A stretch of 64,000 nucleotides of DNA from Bathynomus jamesi (Eukaryota > Arthropoda > Malacostraca > Isopoda > Cirolanidae), in assembly GCA_023014485.1 (NCBI GenBank), contig JAJOZX010012281.1:39263-103262 (forward strand), read 5' to 3'. This document shows, one piece after another, positions 57,416-64,000 of the stretch. Numbering within the stretch: position 1 is the first letter of the stretch; each line of letters begins with the position of its first letter. A program made the translations under genes and the position numbers. A model generated the notes under the pieces. The model saw nothing but the letters and a program-made list of their open reading frames with translations. It did no database searches and was not told the origin of the DNA.

Positions 57416-60080
57416 GCTGGGTATGTGAGTCTTGATCATCTCCAGGGTGGGGTTAGGGCAGGAGAGCAGCTCGAGAGGTAAGGTGAGTTTAGGGAGGGAC
57501 TACCACATTGACCAGGCCGTCTTCTTGCCTTTGCCATAGAACGCTGAGGTCGTGTCGCATCCCGTTAACGCATGAAACGCCGGCAGTGCCATTGCCTTGG
57601 ATGGTCCAAGTCCGGGCGATGACATGCGTGGAATGTACCTGGCAAGGAATGTAGAGATGAGTTAGACAATGGCCTCATGATCTAAAAGCTATCGGTACAC
57701 TGCAAACACCTGACTTTCATCCCATGCCAAACCATGGTAGGGCTGTTGGGAGACTCGGTGAACAGAGGCAGATGTATGACTTGGCTGGGGGAATAGCAGG
57801 ATGCTCTGTGATGCTGGCATAGTACGCGGCCCATGAGATCCATTCACTGGCTTCGAGGGTCTGTTTGGATAGAAGGCTTCTGACTCGCTCCAACCACCCG
57901 TAGCCTTCTTCAATGATGCTGATGAGAGAGCGCGAAGCAGGAAGAGGATGACTGTTGGTCTTCAGGGCAGGAACGTGCAGCACCTCATCGTTTGGCAGCG
58001 AGAATCCAGATCCATGGTCGTGTAGATAGCTGGCAAGGACCTCACAGCTTTCTTCCTCATCTCAGATGGATTGAGGATGTCGGCGAGATTTTTGACTTGT
58101 TGGCTGTCTGAAGAGAAGTGCTGCTGAATGCTGATGCACGTTTCATAGTGGGCTGATTTTGCAGTCGTAGAGGAAGGGTTGTGGTCGATATTGTCAAAAC
58201 CGCCTGTGGTGAACACGCCCTTGACAGTCTGAGGTGGCACTACCACACCGACCTGCTCCCAATGACCGATGACTGAATTCGCGATGTCTGTGCTCAACAT
58301 TTTCAAACGGTCGTACGAGACGCACAGTCCTCGTTGATGCATAGCATCGATTAAAGATTCACGGCCACTTTGAATATGTAAGTTCATAGACAGATACAGC
58401 GATGCTGGTATTTCCCTCTCCTTGATGTGACGAGGAACACTCCCAGGTTTCTTGGATCTGCGTCCAACAGAGTTGAAGATGATCTGCTGCCCGATGGATG
58501 TTGCAACCTTGGACTTCTCAGAGTCAGGAGCCGGCTCATCGATACCTGGTCCATCAAGAAGCATGTGCAAGAATGATCTCAACGTGGGCGGGATGGATTC
58601 AGCTTCAATTGAGATTGAGAAGGAGCCTGTGAAAGCCTGCTTCATGTGGAGATAATCTCGCCGGAGGATCTTGGCTGCTTTGTAGAGGATGGAGACTTCA
58701 GTTGATGTATTGTTTTCCATATCAACTACAGCTTTACTTAGGTCGTCGTCAAAAACAGGAGACCAGCAACGAGTCATTGGTATCGCCTTCATGTCAGGAA
58801 TCATGCGCTCAATATCCTCTCGAAGGCGTGTTGTATTACATTTGATGTAGGGAAAACAGAGAGCTGCGAGGTGCTTGTCATAGAGGGCCGTCAAGTCAGC
58901 CATTGCCAGTGACGTCCCTGAAACACGATTATCTTCAATAAAGTCAAGTAACTCGTTGAGAAAATGTGCTCGGATCACCTGAGTCGCATGACTCTCAGTC
59001 GTGTTACATCCGACCGTCGCCGCTTTCCTGTAGAGCCGAGTCAGGCACGCACGATGATAGCATTAATAGCGACCATGTCATCGGCAGAAAGTTTAGCCAA
59101 CAGACGTTTGTCACCCAACACTCGTGCGCAATCACTGACTTTCTTATCCAAGCCAAGAGTGGAGGCCTTCCTCAGCTCTTTCTTGATGCCCACTTTGTCA
59201 CAGAAGAGGCATGGAGTGTCGACTGGTTCGCTCGAAGATGTAGAGGGTGAGGGTGAGGCCTGTGTGATGGACCTGGCACCACTGTTCATGCGGCGAGTTT
59301 TCACCGGGCTCACTGACTCTTGCCCTTCATGCTTTTTCCTCGCTCTTTGCACTTTTTGATTGTACACAGCATTCCTACAACTTTTGTGCCACACTACTTG
59401 ATTAGATATCATCAACTGCACTACATTCTGAGCACCGCCACCAGCACAGCCACCAATGTCTTCTACGACTACAAAGTCAGGCAACTCCCCTAATTCCTTT
59501 AGCTCCTGGATGATGTCCGTAACTTCTTTATAAGAGGCTGAAAGTCTTTCAGGTTTGTTTCTCAATTTCACAGATGATGAAGGATTCTTAGTCAGTTCAT
59601 AGCTTTTGTCTGACTGACAAATGAAGCATAAGCTCCATTCGCGAGTGTCCATGATGGCAGGCGTGCTTTTAGAATCACTCATTTCGGATTAATCATTGTG
59701 AATCTGAAACATGACATTGAATTTCAAAAGGTCACACAACTTAGAAACGTGTGTGATGACTCGTTTTCAGCTAAATTCAGCATGAGAAAGCCATTTCTGA
59801 GGTTATTTTGGGGTTTCAGATTATTTTGGAGTGTCTCACTCCGTCAGTTTGGAAACTCTGGAAAATCCTCAATTTCAACATGGCGGCCATATTTGATTTT
59901 GGGGGTCAAAATAACCTCCAAATCCTATAATAACCTCAGAAATGGATTTCTCATGTTGAATTTAGCTGAAAACGAGTCATCACACACGTTTCTAAGTTAT
60001 GATAATTGGTTCAAAAGTTAGAAATACGGTCATTAGCATAATTTATGCTGATTAGGCATAAAATTAAGCATGTCTGTGCA

Positions 60081-60202
60081 TAGATACAACTTGTGTCGTT
60101 GGATAAATTCTTTCCTATGGCCCTAAGGAACTTCCATACCAAAGGGGACCTTTGCATTATGATTTGAAGTGGACACCCTATTTTGTGCACTTAACATGTC
60201 TA
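60081..60202 (-). repeat. Right inverted repeat flanking the CXC-family gene (copy C)
   Basis: Reverse complement of 55502-55611 with a 13-bp length difference. Cleaner than the A copy. Confidence 0.75.
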
Positions 60203-60790
60203 CTAGTAAACTTAAATCCCGTTCAGAGAGATAACTGAGGGCATTTCAGTGATCATTCGAATGAGGCAAACGAACTGCTTTTTATTGCACAAAAGGTCTT
60301 ACAGAAACTCTCCTACAGAAGGTGGAGGGACGTTGGCAGTAATTTGCACTAACCCAAAGAACTACTTCGAAAAGTAACTAATAATTAGCTCAATAAACTT
60401 ATAACATAAAATCCACGAACTCTTGAAACGTCATTATACCACAGGAGGTAGCTCAAGTAACCAGTCACAGTGCTTACAATTAATGGCATAGATGTGAGTT
60501 TAACTATACACTTGCAATCATGGGCGTACGAGATAAGTAGTGTCTGATGGGTCCAGCTGTTTGAACCCGACAAGAAAGGTGTTGCTCAGAGCTTCAGACC
60601 GACATTTCCATAACCTAAAAAAAAAAAAATTATGGAGCTAGCACTAAAGCGTCTGCAGGAATTTTTCTAGTGTCGGGCTGAGCGAAAATGAAAGGGCCAA
60701 TCCATAAAAAATAATGCTGGTAGAAGCAAGGGGAGTGTGGACTGTGGAGTGTTAAAAATGTATACTTCCACTTTTTGGTAGTAGTATTTG

Positions 60791-61403
60791 GGATCAAGTA
60801 AAGATAATCCCTCCCAACAGAAAAAGGAGGGACTATCTTTACTTGATAATTTTTTGGGAGGGATCATCTTTACTTGGTAAAGTTGGTAATACCGCTTTAC
60901 CGCAATACCGCAATACCGATTTAATTAAAGTCTTTGGATCAAGTAAAGTTAAGCACCCCAACCTTTTTTAGTTAGCTTTATAAGGCTAACTAACGAAAAT
61001 ATCACCACCTAACCTAACCAATCGTCAAGGGCGTACAGTTTTAGTTAGCTTTATAAGGCTAACTAACGAAAATATCACCACCTAACCTAACCAATCGTCA
61101 AGGGCGTACAGTTGACCTAACGATTGGTTTGGTTAAGTCGTGATATTTTCGTTAGTTAGCCTTATAAAGCTAACTAAAAAAGGTGGGGGTGCTTATCTTT
61201 ACTTGATCCATTGTAATAAATGAATTTTAATAAATTTTGTTTTCAAATAAATCATTTTTTAAAAAAAGATTCTCTTAATTTTATCTTTATGTCAGACTGC
61301 TTCACTTTACTTTACTTTCTGGGAGGGGTTATCTTTACTTGGTCATTTTTGGAGGGATTTGCTTTACTAGTGTGACCTGGGAGGGATTATCTTTACTTGA
61401 TCC
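60791..61403. mobile_element. 613-bp MITE with GG-ends (C)
   Basis: Same insertion as 9781-10322, with duplication agtatttg on both sides. It is longer because about 73 bp of one palindrome arm (60968-61040) is repeated in tandem. Confidence 0.92.
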
Positions 61404-62178
61404 AGTATTTGTAGGAAGACAAAGCTGGATTTTATAATATGTTAATTTGGGGTTACATAAACCATAGTATTGTTATGTCATGTATTTATTATTATTTGTT
61501 TTGTATCATGCTAGGTAAACAATATTACTTACTGTTAACTCGTATTAAGCTTAAGTCAACAATACAAAATTCAGATTAAAACAAAAATAAACACTTCTTA
61601 TATCTAATTTAATACAACGCGAACAATAGCTTCAAGGATCTAATCATCTAATACTACCATTTGATATGAATACAGTTATCTAGGTTTACATACTACGACA
61701 GTACAGTTATTGTACTGAACATGTGTTTCCTAAGATATAAACAACAATTTAAACAAGCATTTATGAAAGAAAACATATTTTGTGTTTAATCTTAACATTA
61801 TACAGCCTACATAATAGAACAAAAATATCAGTATAAGACACTGTCTTAGACATAAAGCATCAGATAAGAGTACACTGAGTGAACATTTTTAAACTAGCGC
61901 CTGACAGCCTTGAGGTGATAGCTGCTGCGTAGCCTTGAGGCCACACAGCAATTATCACAAATAAAGCACTCAAAATTTGACTCGCACATACAGTAGCTAT
62001 GCCAGTAAAAGACGAGTGTTAGCACTAAATTCTAGGATGAAGTCAAATAGTACACAAATATTATGAAAGTAAATAGCGACCCGATTGTGGCAATTAGCGA
62101 AAATGTTTATTATATCAGACATTTCGTTATCTTCTAAGTAACTGGTGATATCATGTTCAATGTTAAGAATGGCAAAAT

Positions 62179-62490
62179 TCATAAGTCTCTCCTGGTGGAT
62201 GGTTGAGCGAAGGTAAGTTTAATTCGTCGCAAAGCTGAAAACGACCTCTCCGGGCTGCATGATGTGGCTGGGATAGCTGCGAGAATTTTGGCAACACCAG
62301 AATAACAATGAAGAATTTTTGAAACACCGTCATCGTGAAGCCATTTAATTAATTTAGCTGTGGAATTTAAGATTTCAGTCCGACCCTGTTGCTTCAACAA
62401 ACTATAAACAATTTTCCTCTCTGACAAAAGTTGACCCTTATTTACACCATAGAAGTCACTCAATAATTCAGCATTTTGTTCCACATCCAC
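62179..62490 (-). pseudogene. hAT transposase C-terminal dimerisation fragment (C)
   Basis: A 103-codon open frame starting MDVEQNAELLSDFYGVNKG. It contains the hAT dimerisation signature VAKILAAIPATSCSPERSFSALRRIKLTF and a basic end. The catalytic core that should precede it is not present; an acidic repeat lies upstream at 62640-62700. It is part of the outer hAT. Confidence 0.8.
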
Positions 62491-63536
62491 TTCATTTTAA
62501 ACCTTCTCTTATGACGGGAGATGACTGTAATTGGATATTGGTTTAAGATCGGTTGCCTTGGACCTTCTGGCCCGGTGAGTACGTGGAACTAGAAGCATTT
62601 GGTGCCACATAAATTTTCTCCTGTCTGATGTGAGTTTCTTCTTTGTCGTCATTCTCCTCCTCTCTCTCCTTATCCTCTTCGTCATCTACCTCTTCCTTTT
62701 CTTCATCACTTTCGATGCTTTTTCTTTATGAAGTGCTTTTTCTCTTTCACCTCGTCTGCTTTTCCGTCATCTTCCAGCAACTGTTCAGCTCCTATTGTTA
62801 TTGGAGATTTCTCAGAGTCAAAGATACCAACACCAACATCATCAACATGTGCTGCTTTCACAGCACTCGTTACACGTCGAAAATATACTCGGCGTTACCG
62901 TTACATCGTTACGTTTGAAAATCCTTAAAGCGTTACCGTTACTCGATACACGTAACGATGTTACAAGTAACTAGTTACGTTTGATATTTGCTTATGTGCC
63001 TTCACACGTATTTTGAAACTACAGATAAACTTACAAATGGCAGCCATACCACATAAATTCTAATAGCTATTCAATTGACTATATAAATGTTGTTCTCTTA
63101 AGAACGATATATTGCACAATAATTTGCACCACAATGATTTTTGGGAAAGATGAAGAGACGTACAAAATATAAATTTAGTTGTTGCCACTAACACGGAATA
63201 GTGAATTGCATTTAATAGTCTTCATGAATAGAATGGCAATGTTATCAAATTCAAATTCAAGTATCGATTTATTATTGTTAGTTTGTAAACACGATTCAAT
63301 AGCTACATATGATACAACTGCCTACCAACCACAATCCACAAATCCACATCCATATCCACATCATGTGGACTACATCATACACATGGTCATAACAAACTAA
63401 TAATGCCTAAATTTGCTATCTAGAGGCTAGCTAGTTCTGTAACGTTTTAAAGTAATGTATTACGATTATAGGTTTATAGCAGTAATGAAATATTGAATGC
63501 ATCTACAATAAACTTTATTATATTTATGGCCCTACG

Positions 63537-63937
63537 CAAGAGCGTAACTAGCTTCCAAAAGTTGGGGGGGGGGGGGGACAACTATAATGATGAAAAATTC
63601 TGCGATGAATTTCTGTGCTGCTATCCTGTAGGTAATGTGTTTGCGACCAAAATGATGCTCTTAAAATACTATAATTTAGAGAATGATCTATATTTATATA
63701 GTAATAGGAAAATCAAAGAAGCATTTCACAACTACCTTATGTACAGTCTATCAAGTATATACTTAACATTAAAGTAAAAAATAACTAGATGTCTCATTAA
63801 AGTATCTATCACTGCAGTATTAGTACTGAATCAGTAATACAGCATACTAATAGGACCAATATAATTAAGATTTACTCATCATAGATTATTTCAAGAAGTA
63901 AATATTTTCCTTCACGTTAGCTAACTTAGATCAAAAG

Positions 63938-64000
<63 letters not shown>
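63537..64000. mobile_element. hAT MITE with poly-G repeats (C), truncated
   Basis: Counterpart of 12449-13011, preceded by gccctacg. The window ends inside its G-run. Confidence 0.75.
63940..64000 (+). repeat. Poly-G homopolymer, at least 61 nt
   Basis: The last 61 bases of the window are G. At the same point in A the run is about 11 G followed by acaaaacc. Confidence 0.95.

Larger units (their letters stand above)
55977..59682 (-). pseudogene. Uncharacterised HALTGCDTTSAF/CXC-domain family gene, copy C
   Basis: Better preserved than copy A. From the ATG at 59682, 213 codons are open to 59041, with Cys motifs CFICQSDKS, WHKSCRNAVYNQK, CLFCDKVG and the block DCARVLGDKRLLAKLS. A frameshift near 59050, shared with A, is best explained by a 4-bp loss in a TATC repeat. 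The next open stretch (58978-57962) has HFLNELLDFIED, KQAFTGSF and SIGQQIIFNS. Two further frameshifts specific to C lie near 58003 and 57772. Then come the HALTGCD motif at about 57530-57580, a MITE-split exon and the CXC exon 56255-55977. Relatives I remember are longer between the second block and HALTGCD. No enzymatic role is established to my knowledge. Confidence 0.78.
60519..64000 (-). mobile_element. Outer hAT element of unit C, truncated by the window end
   Basis: Starts CATGGGCGTACGAG after cttgcaat (60511-60518), as in A and B. Contains the 613-bp MITE, the transposase C-terminal piece and the start of the gttac-repeat hAT. Confidence 0.85.
62859..64000. mobile_element. gttac-repeat hAT in C, truncated by the window end
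   Basis: Counterpart of 11772-13824, with the same lost left terminus (cacagcac) after gctgcttt. It contains the start of the hAT MITE at 63537. Confidence 0.75.

Overview
This is a 64 kb stretch of an animal nuclear genome. It is AT-rich, has spliced genes with GT-AG introns and is dominated by transposable elements. The host genes are a tandem family of S1 serine proteases whose mature part (IVGG start, TAAHC, GDSGG, then SFGSAAGC and a FLDWIQ-type end) most resembles crustacean brachyurins (crab collagenase / shrimp chymotrypsin). With the arthropod-type mariner, hAT and LINE content, an arthropod and probably a malacostracan crustacean is my best guess; this is inference, not a database result.

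Layout. Protease copy A (1-3202) enters at its last two exons. Copy B (23530-28005) is full length but has a 2-bp deletion just before the catalytic Asp. A divergent, decayed paralogue D lies at 44109-46856. Copy C (49025-54193) is full length and open: 7 exons, 942 nt, 313 aa. Downstream of A, B and C lies the same long block: a shared 3' flank, then an inverted-repeat-bounded element carrying a minus-strand gene of an uncharacterised family (N-terminal Cys motifs, a HALTGCDTTSAFYGKGKK core, C-terminal tesmin/TSO1-like CXC domain), then a 5 kb hAT element that has itself been hit repeatedly. Equivalent points are about 25.5 kb apart (1, 25530, 51026). A and C agree with each other against B in exon sequence, in a shared MITE and in an undeleted CXC-family gene. 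This suggests a higher-order unit of about 51 kb (A-type + B-type), or two haplotypes joined in the assembly.

The repeats differ between copies, so filled and empty sites can be read within the window. Many insertions show clear target-site duplications (TSDs): an 840-bp hAT only in A (8 bp), a 294-bp MITE only in C (8 bp), a 542-613 bp MITE in A and C with the intact empty site in B, a 3.5 kb element with an open 749-aa transposase only in B, and a 5S-rRNA-derived SINE upstream of D (12 bp). The A-side hAT at 9511-14491 is a set of nested insertions: a 2 kb hAT inside it contains a further hAT MITE and a mariner MITE.

The spaces between units hold LINE reverse-transcriptase remnants (16602-18565, 22990-23185, 47531-48760), a ZMYM-type hAT (20093-22989), Tc1/mariner relics (37421-38326, 39440-40062, 46281-46682), a BED-finger hAT relic (41376-42350), dimeric tRNA-derived SINEs and (TA)n microsatellites. 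I see no rRNA genes, CRISPR arrays or convincing functional tRNA genes. The only apparently intact coding units are protease C and the 749-aa transposase; protease A could be intact outside the window.
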